Source: Clytia hemisphaerica (Eukaryota > Cnidaria > Hydrozoa > Leptothecata > Clytiidae). From it: a stretch of DNA of 64,000 bases. Numbering within the stretch: position 1 is the first letter of the stretch; each line of letters opens with the position of its first letter. This document shows positions 38,101 through 47,400 of the stretch, in pieces. Under the pieces are notes generated by a model, which was not told the DNA's origin, did no database searches, and saw only the letters and a list, made by a program, of their open reading frames with translations. The stretch lies in NCBI GenBank assembly GCA_902728285.1, contig CACVBU010001384.1, positions 1 through 64,000 of the forward strand, written 5' to 3'. Made by a program: the position numbers and the translations under genes.

Positions 38101-39787
38101 AGACCGATTTCAATTTGATACCACAAACACAAAGTGTTTGTCCACTTACCTGTTCCAAACAACGCCAGGCGACCGCCACCCAAAGCAGCGTGTCCGCGCG
38201 CATAGGACATGATTTTACTGGTTGTAAAGTCAGTTTCTCCTTCTGGTGGATGGTATCGTGTGCATGACATAAAAGCTACATATTTGCAGAGTGGACTCGT
38301 TCCAAATTTAACACAAAGTTCTGAAAATAAAAAGAATTTACTGGATATAAAATTTTAGACAAAATTGATATAATATGATAAAATACTCTTGGAAAGCTCT
38401 TACAGGTCCCGAGTTGGACATAGAATTGCAAAATCGTAAAATTGTAAAATTTTCACTTTCCCTTTAAGGTTGGTTTTCTAGCTTACTTGATAAAGGTCAG
38501 TGCCTGGTGTCATGCCTTAAAGATATATACAGGATACACGTTTTTTTTAAAGAAACAAACTTTTAAGAAACACGAGGCTCAGAATGCCTAAAAACTAAGG
38601 AACATCTAAGAAACATGCTGAGGCTGAGAATGAGAAAATAACATTTTTTAATTCGTTTTTTTTAAGAACCTTCCAATCAAAACAAATGTTTATTTTTCTT
38701 TGCATGAAAAATAGACTGGTTATGTCAAAAAGTTTTGAAACATGTAAGAAATATTTAAAGCTCAAAAGGCCGATTTCTTAAGAACCATTGATGCTGCTTG
38801 GTAAAACTAGTTTCTTAAAAAAAAACGTGTACATCATACCTTTATGAAAATATCGATACAGGTCATCCGGAGTCATTCCCTTCGTATCCTCTATATCCAA
38901 ATCGCTTTGCATGATTTTAATATCCGGTTCGCCAGCCTCGTTCTCACACAATCGAAACGAGGCTCGTTCAAAATGGTTCTCATGTAACGATTCTTGAAAG
39001 AAGACTTGTATCAAACGTAAATTGAATTGAAGTTTTTTGATTGCGTGTTGTAAAGTATTGTTGAGACCATTAGGTGATGTGAAACTGCCATCCGTATTCT
39101 TGCACACGATGTAGATTGGCTGAAATAAGCAAAGAAAAGATTAACTTCATTGACTAAAGTAAGACTATCGACAGACTACCTAATACTATCTGAATACTAA
39201 AGATACTTTTCTTTTGCCTATTTTTCCAAGACCAGGTTACAGTTAAGTCTTCGGGGAACATAAATTTGTTTGAGGAAATGTCGAGTTATGGAGTAAGGTT
39301 TATAAAGCACTATTAACTGAAGGGACGATAATAAAACCAAACGCTACTATTAACGTTCGACTAGATAGAAGTTACTCCCATGGGGGTTTACATCCAGATT
39401 TAAAGCAAAGGAGTTTAAGTTATTTCAAATACTACTGAGATTTTGCAATTCAAAACTAAGCAGAGATTTGAAAAGGTGTCATAATTGACTTCTTGCAAAT
39501 AATTTGTATACCTGAAAAAATCTTTCATTTTCATCTTTAACAAAATCAACTTGAACTTTCTTCCTTTCCAACTCGCCATTTTTATTTTCCCATTCAAGAA
39601 TGACGTCACTTGATCCAAGTATGACGTCATGGAATATTTTGAACTGTCCATCAACTATAGGCCATTTCCGAGCACCACAAGTAATTTCTTTTGGTATGGT
39701 TTCCCTCTCTACATTAAATTGACCATGAATATACACTAAAGGTATTGTTGTTTTAATTTTGTCACATGGCCAGTTTAATAATTTCAT
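14179..39787 (-). CDS. Zinc metallopeptidase with jacalin-like region (YIL108W-like, 9 coding exons)
   Basis: Exons, in transcript order on the minus strand: 39512-39787, 38840-39119, 38150-38320, 37785-37887, 21123-21265, 20316-20424, 19472-19719, 18832-19111, 14179-14470. All junctions are GT-AG and the phases join cleanly to give 633 aa. Residues 293-303 are HEVGHCLDLAH, a long zinc-binding helix of the HExxHxxxxxH type (Glu294 the likely catalytic base), followed by HGIMARG with a candidate Met-turn Met309. The order protease then jacalin-like strands (LVGIVFYYG at 413-421, AWIDALQI at 482-489, FLGGDGG at 498-504) matches the putative peptidase family that includes yeast YIL108W; this match is from memory of the family. 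No signal peptide is seen at the chosen ATG, which lies 8 bases inside its exon behind an acceptor, so a 5' UTR intron is likely. Physiological substrate unknown. Its introns hold the GPCR, the zinc-finger gene and the transposase remnant. Confidence 0.85.
15834..15841. promoter_or_regulatory. Perfect CRE-type octamer upstream of the GPCR
   Basis: TGACGTCA lies about 50 bp before the GPCR start codon. It is the consensus site for CREB/ATF bZIP factors; a regulatory role here is inference, since an 8-mer can occur by chance. Confidence 0.3.
15891..18338 (+). CDS. Class C G protein-coupled receptor, single exon
   Basis: An uninterrupted 815-aa frame from the ATG at 15891; the frame is open a few codons upstream but has no earlier ATG. 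Residues 1-24 form a hydrophobic signal peptide. Residues about 25-445 would form the extracellular ligand-binding (Venus flytrap) lobe; it is divergent and I cannot name the ligand. Residues about 453-521 are cysteine-rich, with CRKCP and SCRRC pairs like the linker domain of metabotropic glutamate, calcium-sensing and vomeronasal receptors. Seven membrane segments follow at about 527-785. They carry the class C marks TPFAKASN after TM1 and FNEAMPIAYS before TM6-7. The tail is short and basic, then Gln-rich. The gene lies antisense in the last intron of the metallopeptidase gene. It could be a retrocopied receptor, as intronless GPCRs often are. Confidence 0.88.
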   Translation: MGLITIKVLRLLFFQACLVYTSHQSLRPGGQPMLFIGIYQESPPTTAQNTATATATKQHQNNITGSNICQSAINNADKNKTHFLKHVLNTQGYQISHLLSSQDSEYQHFNFYTFKDAIEIGLMLKLDETFHVSNESQSSPTWNGNLINNWQRSSRIIHILVYGSIEISRFYEQYFYNNDFAVTFLNTDFKLLSSLSSSNLISHEESIQANAQNLFNRLIESKITKFALIYLKDSSNIYRLEYDTLAKTVKANYMFYQMCPVFYEVDTSNETSIKALFEALNNQYQDGVRVIIGDPQKQIKFYNYYLNNWDEKWYSWLSYDLEDNIVIKFYKTTKTRQFKMGWYTHKLTSLKYVGLQSPLPDFDLTISQSYLAKLCYDSYLLEISRIMSVIGIREVVGAFDYLSFKLFKIAYLRKFRTFSTRRRRFCFVSKIPNKLKTQHYCSLSQKLVDVNKESACLHPNCAAGTENYYGRLDTGQKWITSFGYGCRKCPHNYFKSIEMSSNESCRRCSEMEIPSKDQSRCYNPYQYIITNFSQTTSVISLSISAVGLFLGVFIILVLWRYKETPFAKASNLKHSIIHLVWSCFQFAILPFLFIGEPNILSCYLRPITVLILCICPTIIIFIKSHNLLFAFKSTTIVDDSDKRKLNLIQFSIVSSIILFDGTLLLWTLIVFPPAVLLDINHSEYQIIKQCNTGLHVNLQIVMLIFQCLFTCVQAYRGRNLPGPFNEAMPIAYSTLTIVFTYLITFPIYYLQNDAELRENVHLVILSTAQTLFLIIFYGPKIYIILCQRHKNTKAYLRQKMWQNSQNKAEIEMQQK
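18505..18548 (+). terminator. Poly(A) signals of the GPCR
   Basis: AATAAA occurs at 18505-18510 and again at 18543-18548, 170-210 bp past the GPCR stop codon and on the same strand, as expected for a short 3' UTR. Confidence 0.5.
20483..20672. mobile_element. TACCTTA-ended MITE, phrase 'ACACGAAT'
   Basis: The 190-bp element has inverted ends (TACCTTATTACAC at the left, GTGTAATAAGGTA at the right). Variants of TTAACACGAAT / ATTCGTGTTAA occur five times inside, in both orientations. It lies in a metallopeptidase intron, about 58 bp upstream of the exon at 20316-20424. Its seven outermost bases are shared with the elements at 32481, 41718 and 59375. The TA at each end may be the target duplication. 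Confidence 0.7.
21575..21803. mobile_element. MITE with 29-bp perfect terminal inverted repeats
   Basis: CACTGACCTTTATATATCCC... at the left and its exact complement at the right frame a 229-bp non-coding body. The outer flanks (GGCCGGAA and ACCCGGAA) match in six of eight bases, hinting at a decayed 8-bp duplication of hAT type. Related degenerate sequence occurs near 13330 and 38485. Confidence 0.65.
22850..23902. mobile_element. MULE-like element with 9-bp target duplication
   Basis: The 1053-bp element is flanked by identical GAAAGAAAC at 22841-22849 and 23903-23911. A 9-bp duplication is the hallmark of Mutator-like insertion. Its inverted ends run GGGTATAGACAAAACGC... and, read from the right, GGGTGGAGACAAAACGC..., then continue for over 100 bp through repeated CGGAATGCCGGAA and ATTCCGCGGAAT words. 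It is inserted inside the CACTA-like element. The GC-rich middle (about 23200-23460) has no recognisable gene. Confidence 0.75.
23067..23140 (+). other. tRNA-like sequence (possible SINE head)
   Basis: GTTGGTCCAGTGGTTTAAAG resembles a pol III A box/D-arm, and CCCCGGATCGAAGTC, 30 bases on, resembles a B box/T-arm. The cloverleaf does not close properly, so it is at best a tRNA pseudogene or SINE head carried inside the MULE-like element. Confidence 0.3.
25625..28060 (+). repeat. Tandem array of five 358-bp units carrying a coding-like segment
   Basis: The landmark ATTCATGAAGTCGGCTC (degenerate in the first unit) recurs at 25625, 25983, 26341, 26699 and 27057, an exact 358-bp period. The inner units are almost identical and the first is more diverged. 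In the complete units one plus-strand frame stays open for about 50 codons, with the motifs FHIDLF, KWDQIDHF and NLGANSIRIYFP ending in LRFLFS. There is no start codon or clear splice border. It is probably an amplified gene fragment; the function is unrecognised. The last unit is split by the element at 27215-27904. Confidence 0.7.
27215..27904. mobile_element. Foldback element with ~95-bp TCGA-rich inverted repeats
   Basis: The left end AGACCCGATCAATCGAACTT and the right end AAGTTCGATTGATCGGGTCT are exact complements. With two mismatches the pairing runs about 95 bp, made of repeated ATCGAAC words; a further TCGAACACTCACAAT pair lies inside. The insertion cleanly interrupts the last 358-bp unit, which dates it after the array formed. 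A small internal frame (27384-27644) has no features of a real protein. Confidence 0.75.
28095..29260 (+). pseudogene. C2H2 zinc-finger gene with a frameshift
   Basis: An upstream exon ends at a strong donor (ACAG|GTATGTAAG, last base 28272) and joins an exon from 28505, so the ATG at 28507 is read right after the junction. The first frame encodes one finger (CRNSDC ... RDRHEKKVGH) and stops at 28668. From about 28667 the +1 frame runs to 29260, with a second finger (CPNC ... HLRNGC) and a third (CPFC ... RHIQRKH). An acidic Ser/Gln-rich tail with repeated E/QSAQN words follows. No intron of the right length restores the frame, so this is either a 1-2 base lesion or an assembly error. Three fingers plus an acidic tail would suit a DNA-binding regulator or a domesticated transposon protein. 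It lies in the large intron of the metallopeptidase gene, on the opposite strand. Confidence 0.6.
30401..30964. mobile_element. CAGGGGGG-ended element, itself interrupted by a MITE
   Basis: Flanked by the 10-mer GGCAGACTTC at 30391-30400 and 30965-30974. Its inverted ends pair GGGGGGAGCACTTAGG...ACGGGGACATG with the complement CACGTCCCCGT...CAGTGCCCCCCC, and it carries AGGGTCCC words near both ends. There is no transposase. The MITE at 30498-30719 lies inside it. Confidence 0.65.
30498..30719. mobile_element. Palindromic MITE, nested (copy 1)
   Basis: TACCGTG...GGTAACTTGCATCAGTGG, then GCTAACATGCATAGCCCTC, is mirrored at the other end, giving arms of about 60 bp around a short spacer. The same element, lacking the last ~25 bp of its right arm, occurs at 62195-62404. 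It is nested in the element at 30401-30964. Confidence 0.75.
31900..34030. repeat. Degenerate repeats within the large intron
   Basis: Variants of a sequence with CAAATTCCAAAGACCATTTGTCATAA and nearby AACTGTA words recur at about 32110, 33020, 33240 and 33750. This points to an old, decayed tandem family. Apart from the MITE at 32481-32825 I see no gene here. Confidence 0.35.
32481..32825. mobile_element. TACCTTA-ended MITE, phrase 'CCGCCAAATTAAATTCC'
   Basis: A perfect 26-bp inverted repeat starts TACCTTAAAGGAAGAAATTT. The 345-bp body is largely built from copies of CCGCCAAATTAAATTCC and its complement, at least six times. Non-coding. Its end heptamer is shared with three other elements in the window. 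Confidence 0.8.
34028..34260. repeat. 115-bp tandem duplication
   Basis: A unit starting ACAACACTGACTT is present at 34028 and again at 34143 with very few differences, so the duplication is recent. It lies upstream of the transposase remnant; no link between the two is evident. Confidence 0.7.
34477..34485 (+). promoter_or_regulatory. TATA box upstream of the transposase remnant
   Basis: TATAAAAAG in a GC-rich setting lies about 170 bp before the transposase frame opens, in the right orientation. It is a plausible core promoter of the original mobile element. Confidence 0.45.
34648..36711 (+). pseudogene. Decayed DDE-type transposase of a DNA transposon
   Basis: One reading frame runs 34648-36711 and is cut only by in-frame stops: TGA at 35020 and 35026 and TAG at 36076. 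It also lacks an ATG at the expected start (TTG at 34648). No frameshift is present. The three blocks read as one protein: an N-terminal helical part; a middle with CLCILC; candidate acidic residues in YIELDFS (codon at 35614), KSDNASNQYK (35845) and GHGKGLIDAMSS (35968); then a Cys-rich patch CREYLCDCEFC and a shorter tail. I recall similar proteins with LDFS, SDNAS and GHGKG motifs as abundant transposon products in cnidarian and insect genomes. The superfamily name is uncertain. AATAAA overlaps the end of the frame (36711-36716). Confidence 0.75.
37380..37512. repeat. Small foldback repeat
   Basis: TGATCATAACTCACTCC at the left pairs imperfectly with GGAGTGAGATATGATCCA at the right, and ACTCC words are frequent nearby (37080-37550). 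Probably a decayed MITE. Confidence 0.45.
38537..38829. mobile_element. CACGTTTTTTTT-ended MITE next to a splice donor (member 2)
   Basis: CACGTTTTTTTTAAAGAAAC at the left pairs with GTTTCTTAAAAAAAAACGTG at the right, flanked by TA on both sides (38535-38536, 38830-38831), as for Tc1/mariner-type insertion. It carries GAGGCT(C/G)AGAATG words like those of the element at 10927-11279. Its right end is eight bases from the donor of the metallopeptidase exon that ends at 38840. Confidence 0.75.
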
Positions 39788-40075
39788 TTTTATACCTAAA
39801 AATACATGCAAATGTAATAATAACCAGGAATGCTACTCAAGCTGGTTGCTTCAAGAATATCCCACTAACGTTAAATGGATGTTGTTTTAACGTTTCGGGC
39901 CAGGAGATAAGACAGTGCAGTAGTGTGTAAAGTAAAATTAATAAAGAGGTTTTTTGTGTTTTGAGTTAAGGTTAAGTTCAAGTTTTTTTTAAGTTTTGTT
40001 TCCGCCATTATGGATGCAAACGTTCGAATCTGTACTGGTGATCCCTTACGCAAATCGAACGTTTGCTTCCAAAAT

Positions 40076-40374
40076 GGGCTATTCCAGAAATAGTCTGTAT
40101 CCCCAGTGCTGAGGAAGTGTGACGTCCAGGGTAGTCTGGAAAATTAAAAATCCAAGGGGGTCTGATTTTCCAAGTGAATCCAGGGTGGTCAGTAAAATGA
40201 GTTGGAAAATTCAGGGTGGTCAGTAAAAAGAGGTCGAAAATCTAGGGTGGTCCAAAAAAAGGAGAAGAAAATATCCAAGGGGGTCCTCAAAAATTGAAAG
40301 AAAATGCAGGGGGTCACCTTTCCTAAAAGAGACCTCCTCAACATAGGGGGTAAAATTTTTTTCTGGAATAGCCC
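40076..40374. mobile_element. GGGCTATTCCAGAAA-ended MITE with CAGGGTGGTC phrases
   Basis: A 15-bp perfect inverted repeat (GGGCTATTCCAGAAA / TTTCTGGAATAGCCC) frames about 299 bp. Inside, CAGGGTGGTC-like phrases recur at least six times. It lies between VPS33A and the metallopeptidase start. Confidence 0.7.
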
Positions 40375-41446
40375 AGTGGTAGGAATTGTGTAATTTAACA
40401 TAGCATGAAAAACCTCTATATTACTAAGTAAAACACGGCAAAAACCACAGTCATTCCACTAAAAATAAATTACCACAACTTGCAGTATGGTAATATGGCA
40501 AGCAAAAGAAGCACAGAATAAGACGAATAGAATTTACGATGGAAAAGATTTACGGTGAAAACAGATACAAAGATCACAAACAACAATCGAACACGCAACA
40601 TTTAATCAACAACGCCCCTTTATTGAGACAGATACGGTTAAATACCAATTTAAGAATTGATCGAAATCCATCCTTAGAGAAGAACAAAAATTGGTCGATA
40701 ATAAAAGTTGAGCTAGTCAAAATTTGAGCTGGTTTTGATGGTGAAATTTAAATGTAAAATTCGAGAAAACTTAAGAAAGTTTGATAAAATTTCGATTGGA
40801 ATGAAATTGTTGACAATGAAATAATATCTTTGCATCTTTTATTTGAAATAAATGCATTTTGACTGAAAAAGGTATTTAACCGTCTCAATTTTTCGATTTA
40901 ATTTATACTAATCATAATAACAAAATCCTAGCGAAAACTTTCAAGCTATTTATAGAAAATTGGAAATGATAATGTCTTAATATTCTATGTACATTGTTCT
41001 ATATAATATTATGAATATGAAAAAAAAAAAACAGAAGAATTTTCTAAAAAATATAATAATTATTTTCAAAATTTAATAATATAAAAAAATGCAATGTCAG
41101 CCGTTATTGCTGAAACATCTTGGTTAATTATTACTGAGTCGATTTTTACCGAGAGTCAAAAAAAAATGTGTTTTAAGCGTAATGAAAAGTAAGGCTCTAC
41201 GAGTTTTCCTGATTATCCAAAATTGGAGAAAAATCTCCGATTTTTTCACAACCCGATTTTTAGAAGCTATGAAATTACATTTTCAATATTGACAGTTTCA
41301 TTTATCTGCAAACAATCCTGTTATATACTTTACGGATTTTTCAGGATCAGCCTGATCAGCCCTGTAGATAGTCATAATAAATATCATGAAACGAGGGAAT
41401 CACAAAAATTGTATAAATTAACCGTACCCACCAAATTGATGATAAT

Positions 41447-44400
41447 TTATCCATTATTGACAGGTATTTTATCCATTTGTTCGATAGCACTCTCGACTAA
41501 CGACGTCCCATTGATAATGTTCGTTGTTGCAATTACGTAATCCGTCGATGCTAAAAATAACAACGGTCAAAGAATGGACTCAAGGAAGCTCAAACCACGA
41601 GTTTCTGTCTTACATCCGTCCGATATGAGATACGACAAAAGCTGGGCGGTAAGATCGTGATTCAAACCTTTGCTCAAAGCCCATTGAAAGAGGTCATTGC
41701 ATTTTTAATACAAGAGATACCTTATGAGGGAACTTATTTTCGCAGGAACTAATTTTCGCTTTTTTCGCAGTTTTTCAGCGAAACGAAAGTATAATTCCGC
41801 GAAATGCGATTTTTTTTCTCCGAAAATTAGTTCCCTTAAGGTATGACAATTTGATATCTCTAAAAATGGGGTTCTAACACGGCTTTCACGTCTAATTTCT
41901 ATTGTTTTGTTGTTAAAAGTTGTGACTTGTCACTTGAATACCTCGAAAAAAAGAAAAAAAGAAAAAAAAATTATTTTGGGTCCATCAATCGCGGCAAAAA
42001 TCACGGGCTAACAAAACATAAGGCCGAGTGTTTTTATGGCGGCAAAAAAGTCGCTTAGATTGGAGCTTGCAAAATGAAACTCGTACGACTTTAAAACAAT
42101 TGTTTTGGGGGATGTTTTACAATTTCTAACTCTGGCAAACTACCAAATATTTGATGCAAGGACATCCAACAAGACTTCTCTTTTCCTGTACCCTGTGATA
42201 TTGGAGCTATACAGTGAATAGTACTTGTTTTGAACTTGAGTTTAAAAAAAGAAGTTTTTAAAAGTAGCTTTTTTAATTTTTTTTTTGAATGACGCCAAAA
42301 GATAATGTATGAAGCGTAGTGTATTTACCGTTTTCTTGTTGGGCTAAAAACCTGAGTGCCGATATCTCCGAATACGTGCATCCACCTAAGAAATACACAA
42401 GCGTCACACGCGGCGGTCCGTCGGCGTTTGATTGTCCACCAGTGTTCTTTTTCAGTAAAGCAGCAGGAATATTTTGCTTTTCCTCCACCGTGGGTCCAGG
42501 TAATTGCTTTAAGATTTCCTCAAGTCCTCGCCATCCTGATTGGCGCTCTAAGAATTGAGCTAAGCGAACGGAGAGCGGAGCATAACCAGAGTGGACGTAT
42601 GCGATATCGTTTGGTTGCTAGAAGAAGAAAAATTATACTATTTGGTCTATTCTTATTAGTTGTAATTTAGTAACATTGCAATGGACTCTTATAGAAAAAG
42701 TTCACACATGAAGCGGGCGGGTTATGTTGTCCAAGGCAGCCAAAAGTCATAAAATTACCGTGTCCGGGGGTAAAAACACAATTTCGGGTGGGGTAGGCGG
42801 GGGGTGTTTCGAGGTCGAGATCCTTAGGCCAGGGGTCTAAATTCTCACGTCCGGGGGGTCAAATTCTGGAACATGTCATGTCCCCCCATCAACTATGTAA
42901 TATTTTTTTTCTGAAAGAGTCCAACACATCTTACTTTTTAGTCGTAAACCGAGACTCCATATATTGTTCTAAGGCATTATTATACTCAACTGACTTTTAT
43001 TCGAATGGTATTTATCTGTGTCTATATTGAATTTCAGAGCTATTTTCCACATAAAACAACCTTATTTTCAAAAAAAACTTCATAGGAAACCTTTGGAAGG
43101 AAGACGATGAAAACAATTGAGGCGGCCAGCACATTTTTAGGGCACCATATAAGAGATTCCTCATCAAAATTTTGATCAACAAAATAAAAACACTTACTGT
43201 TTCCTGAACATCTTCGACGACCAATTTGAGAGATTTCCTCAACAAGTTATAATTCCTCTGTTGCATTGTAGACCGAAGCATGCCGACTGTCTCCAAATTG
43301 TTCAAAGTTAACAAATGTTCGAAACCGTACGTCTGTAACGAGGAGGAAAAGTAGGTTTTTTTTCGAGTGGTAGAACATTCAATCGGAAATTCGGAAAAAA
43401 ATGAAGGGAGATGAAAATTTTAAATATACAGTATGTTTGCTAACTTGCTCTTATTTTTTAATTTTATTTTTTTACAATATACAAAAGATGCCCGTTTAAC
43501 AAAAAAAAATCATAAATTGTGTGCTCGTGGAATGAAAACCGGTACTTTCTTTGGTATAAGATGCTGAGTAAGCAAATATTAATAGATACGACTAAATGAT
43601 ATTCCAGTGCCGTAGCAACTTGGGGGGGGGGGCTATGCCCCCCAATAATTTTTTTTCAAAAATGGTTATTTCTTTTTTAATTTGTCATAATTGTCTTTAT
43701 GTGCATGTTTTGAGTGTATTTTTAAAAATTCCTGAGCTCAAATTTTCAAAATTCCCCACCTCGGGCCAAACCATGGTTGGCCCTCGCGGGTGTCACTAAA
43801 CTTCAGCCCCCCCCCCCCCCAATATGAAAATGCTTCCTACGGCACTGTATTCTTCAAGGTATGTATTTTTGTCAGAACGAAGCTTTCGTGATAAATAAGG
43901 TCTGATGGCTGTGAATGAGTCAAGGGATCTACGGAACGGAAAAAGAACTTTCCATATCGGTTGGTGCTAATCCGAAGAAGAATCTCTGTCAAATCAAGAC
44001 CATCATGTAACAGTAAGTTTTTCTCGGAGACTCTGAATATTACAGTATTCCCTACACCATTAGTATTACAGTGCTGTCTTCCAAAAAAAGTTACAAACCA
44101 TTACCTGTATAATTTCACGGCGATAATAATCGAACAATTTAACTTTGAAGCCGTTATTGACGAAACACTGCAAGCAGACAAGACGAAGCACCTAAAAAAC
44201 GGTCCAAAAGAAATTTTTTAACACTGGGAAAACTGATAAAAAAAGGATCCAAAATAGCTCAGATACTAAAAATAATTGGTATCAAACTAACTTAAAATTA
44301 TACAAAAAGTTAAAGAAATTTCGTTCTTCACAGAGAATTGTCACTGGAAAAACAGATGGGTTTTGTCTTTAGTCTCTACCAACAAGAATTAAAAAACATC

Positions 44401-47400
44401 GAAGAGTAAGTAAGTTTGCGACCGCAGTCGGAGGCAACCTGAAGGCTCATCTTTCAATTCAATAGCTATCTAACGGAAGGTAGGGTAGGGCGCTACTATT
44501 TCTCCCTGGTTTGCTCCATTTACCCTAGTCCTTCTCTTAATTGCTGAGCATCAAGCAGAGAGGCATCAAGTACCAATTTGTGGATCTTTGGTATGACCCA
44601 GCTGGGGGTTGAGCCCACAACCTTGTGAACCGTAGCCGGATGCTCTACCACTGCACTAAGGTCGCATCAAAGAACGAAAACGGAGAGCTGGATACAAGTG
44701 AATCTCACCTTTTGAATAGGTTCTTTGACACCGATACATTGTTCAATATACGGATGCGCTTTGTCTGTGTCTATACCATGGAAAAATTCTATAACATGGA
44801 AAGATTTGAATTAGATGTGAATCAAATGAGAACGTTGAATCAATATAGTGAAATCAAATCCAAAAGTTTCAATTACATACATACTCTCGCTTTATTCAAA
44901 CTTCTCTTATTCGAATTTTTCTATAATTCGAACTTATTTCCAGTCCCCGTTAAAAAGAAACCCTTAATGAACTCTTAAATATACTTTCTAAGATTCGAAT
45001 CTCTCTTTAATTCAAACAAATAAGATTCCCCGTTCGATTTCGAAGTAGCGAGAGTCAACTGAATTACCGAGATGTTCATTATTGACCGTGATTCGATTGT
45101 AATTCGAGACAAAAAAGAAAAAAACTCTAATCAAAAAGAAAACCACCGGGAGGAAGAATAATAGACAGCAAAATGCACGTCTACCATTTTGAAAAAAAAA
45201 AAATTGACGTCACTTCCAAAGGAATTTCAAAATAAAATTTGACGTCAATTATTTTATGAAAGTTTAAATCTTTAGTTTGTTGATAAGTTCTCGGTGTGCT
45301 AACATCGTTTTCGATAAACTATTATCACATTAACGATTTGAATCGAATATTGATCGAGTGAATCGTGTGAATTTCGTGTTTTATTACGAATTGAAAGTGC
45401 AAAAAGTATATTTTGTGCATTATTGTGTAATTACAATTGTGCGTTCATTGCTAATTTTGGAAAAATTAGTCTCATAAAGTCATTGAAAATGTAAGTTAAT
45501 TTTTACACCGTAATGAGATTATTTGCACATAAGCCTTGCCTCCGTTCGATGATAGTCTCATTTTAAAAGCCAGATGTGACAACAGTCTATAAGTTGTATT
45601 GTACGAGTTCTTAGACCATCAAGTTCAAGTTCAATATATTTCAATGTATCACATAATACGTTTACGCACAATATCATCTAGAGGCTATTAGAGGTAAGCC
45701 AAGGGGCTTTATGAGTTGTGCATCAAGATTCATGATTTTACGAAAACATTAACATTAATTTTTTTTTTTCCAGGGCTGATGTTTTAAGTTTGTTTCACAA
45801 CCCTCAGAAAGAAGTTGAGGTTTTGAAGAAACCAAAGAAAAAGGAAGAAGGAGTAAACCTTCTCGGTCAAACAGTTTATGTACCAAAAGAACAATCTGCT
45901 GCTGAGCAAAAAAAGGTAAACATTCATTCATTCCTTACTGAATTCACATGGTCGCCAACAAGTGGACTGGACACTATCCGTACAGGTGCCAACACGTATT
46001 TGATCACGCGCATTGACCTTCGTTTGATAGCGAACTACTGAACTGAGGAGTGAAGTTAGATTCAACTTTTCAATTCACTTTTGCATTATCATAGCGACTG
46101 CTCTAACGTCTCAACTTACCAGTCTATACTTAGAAGTAAAACGATGATTTATCAGCAATAACCTAACACCTTAAGATACAAGCATTTCCTGATACATGAT
46201 GTTGCGTGCTCTTAACCATGTATCTTTTTTTGGGCTTACTGTAGTTGTAAACAAATAATAACTTTTCTTTTCAGATCCTTGAAGATCTTTTTTACGATCC
46301 ATTGAAAGAAGAAATTCGAGCAAAGAAGCGCGCCGAACCAAAGGTAAAGGAAATTCAAAAAAAGCTTTTGAGTATTATAATATCGGGCACTCATTTCAAT
46401 CCGTAAAAAGTGAAACACATATAAAGAGTATTTCTCAATTTCTGTAACTTCAAAGTTTTTGTAACTTCAAACCATTGCATTCATGTGTGTTAAAAACTAG
46501 GGGAATGAATCGTTCTAAACCATCGTTATCCAATTTTTGCATATTTTGTACTTTTTAGGTTATCAGTGAGCTCTTTCACAACCCTCAAAAACCGAAAAAG
46601 GAAGTTAGCTTTGATTTGGAAGAACGCGAGCCGTGCCATGTTGAAGTAAAACAAATAGCTTCTTCAGATCAACATAACAACAACAATGGGAAAAGTGATA
46701 ACGTTTTGACTGTCGAGCGCTCCCGAAAAGTAAAGCAAACATCTGTTGTAGGTCAGCATCCTTGTGGACAGCTGAAAGAAAACGCTTCATACTCTAAAGA
46801 CGGAAAGCAAATATCGCCTGCAGGTCTTTATCGACAAAACAAAGATGGCAGCTTAACTATAGAGCAACAAATCTTCATTCAAGGCATGTTATACCAACAT
46901 CAAAGCCTAAACGCATGGTATTCCGCGGAAGGACAACAACCACCTGTAACAGGTCAAGATCAATTTGAGTACAACAAAGATGGTAGCTTGAGCGTTGAGC
47001 AAGAGATCTTTTTACAAGGAATGTCTTATCAGTACAACTATGATGTCTGGTGTTGGCAGAACTACTACGGTATGGAGCTACCAGCATACCAAACAGAATT
47101 GCCATCCAAAGAAAAAACAACTTCTCAAGATGAAGCAGCTCGAAACCTCTGCTAAAGCTACATCCCATAAATTAATTCATTTTTTTTGTGAAAATAACAT
47201 CACGTCACGAAAAAATATTTCTCCATGTTATTAATAAGCTTTTCTGGATGATTTTGAGAGGAAGTAGAGCGGGTCTACATGAATAGGATATTTTTTTTAG
47301 TATTACATTGTTTCTGATTCATCTTAAGCCAGGTTCAAGGGATGATGTATTCATGATATTCACCATTGCAATGTCTTCTGACATTATCTTCTGATAAATT

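Noticed and set aside
39787..41447. VPS33A and the metallopeptidase as one transcript or operon
   Set aside because: VPS33A has its own stop and the other gene has its own ATG behind an acceptor; a spacing of 1.7 kb with a MITE between gives no sign of operon-type trans-splicing.
41440..41550. An apparent non-canonical GA-AG intron joining this exon to the metallopeptidase exon at 39512-39795
   Set aside because: The exon is the natural last exon of VPS33A (YVIATT...NGTS) and ends in TAA at 41447, so no donor is needed. The metallopeptidase starts separately at 39787.
44590..44665. Functional tRNA gene on the minus strand
   Set aside because: The acceptor stem does not pair fully and SINE body and tail follow directly.
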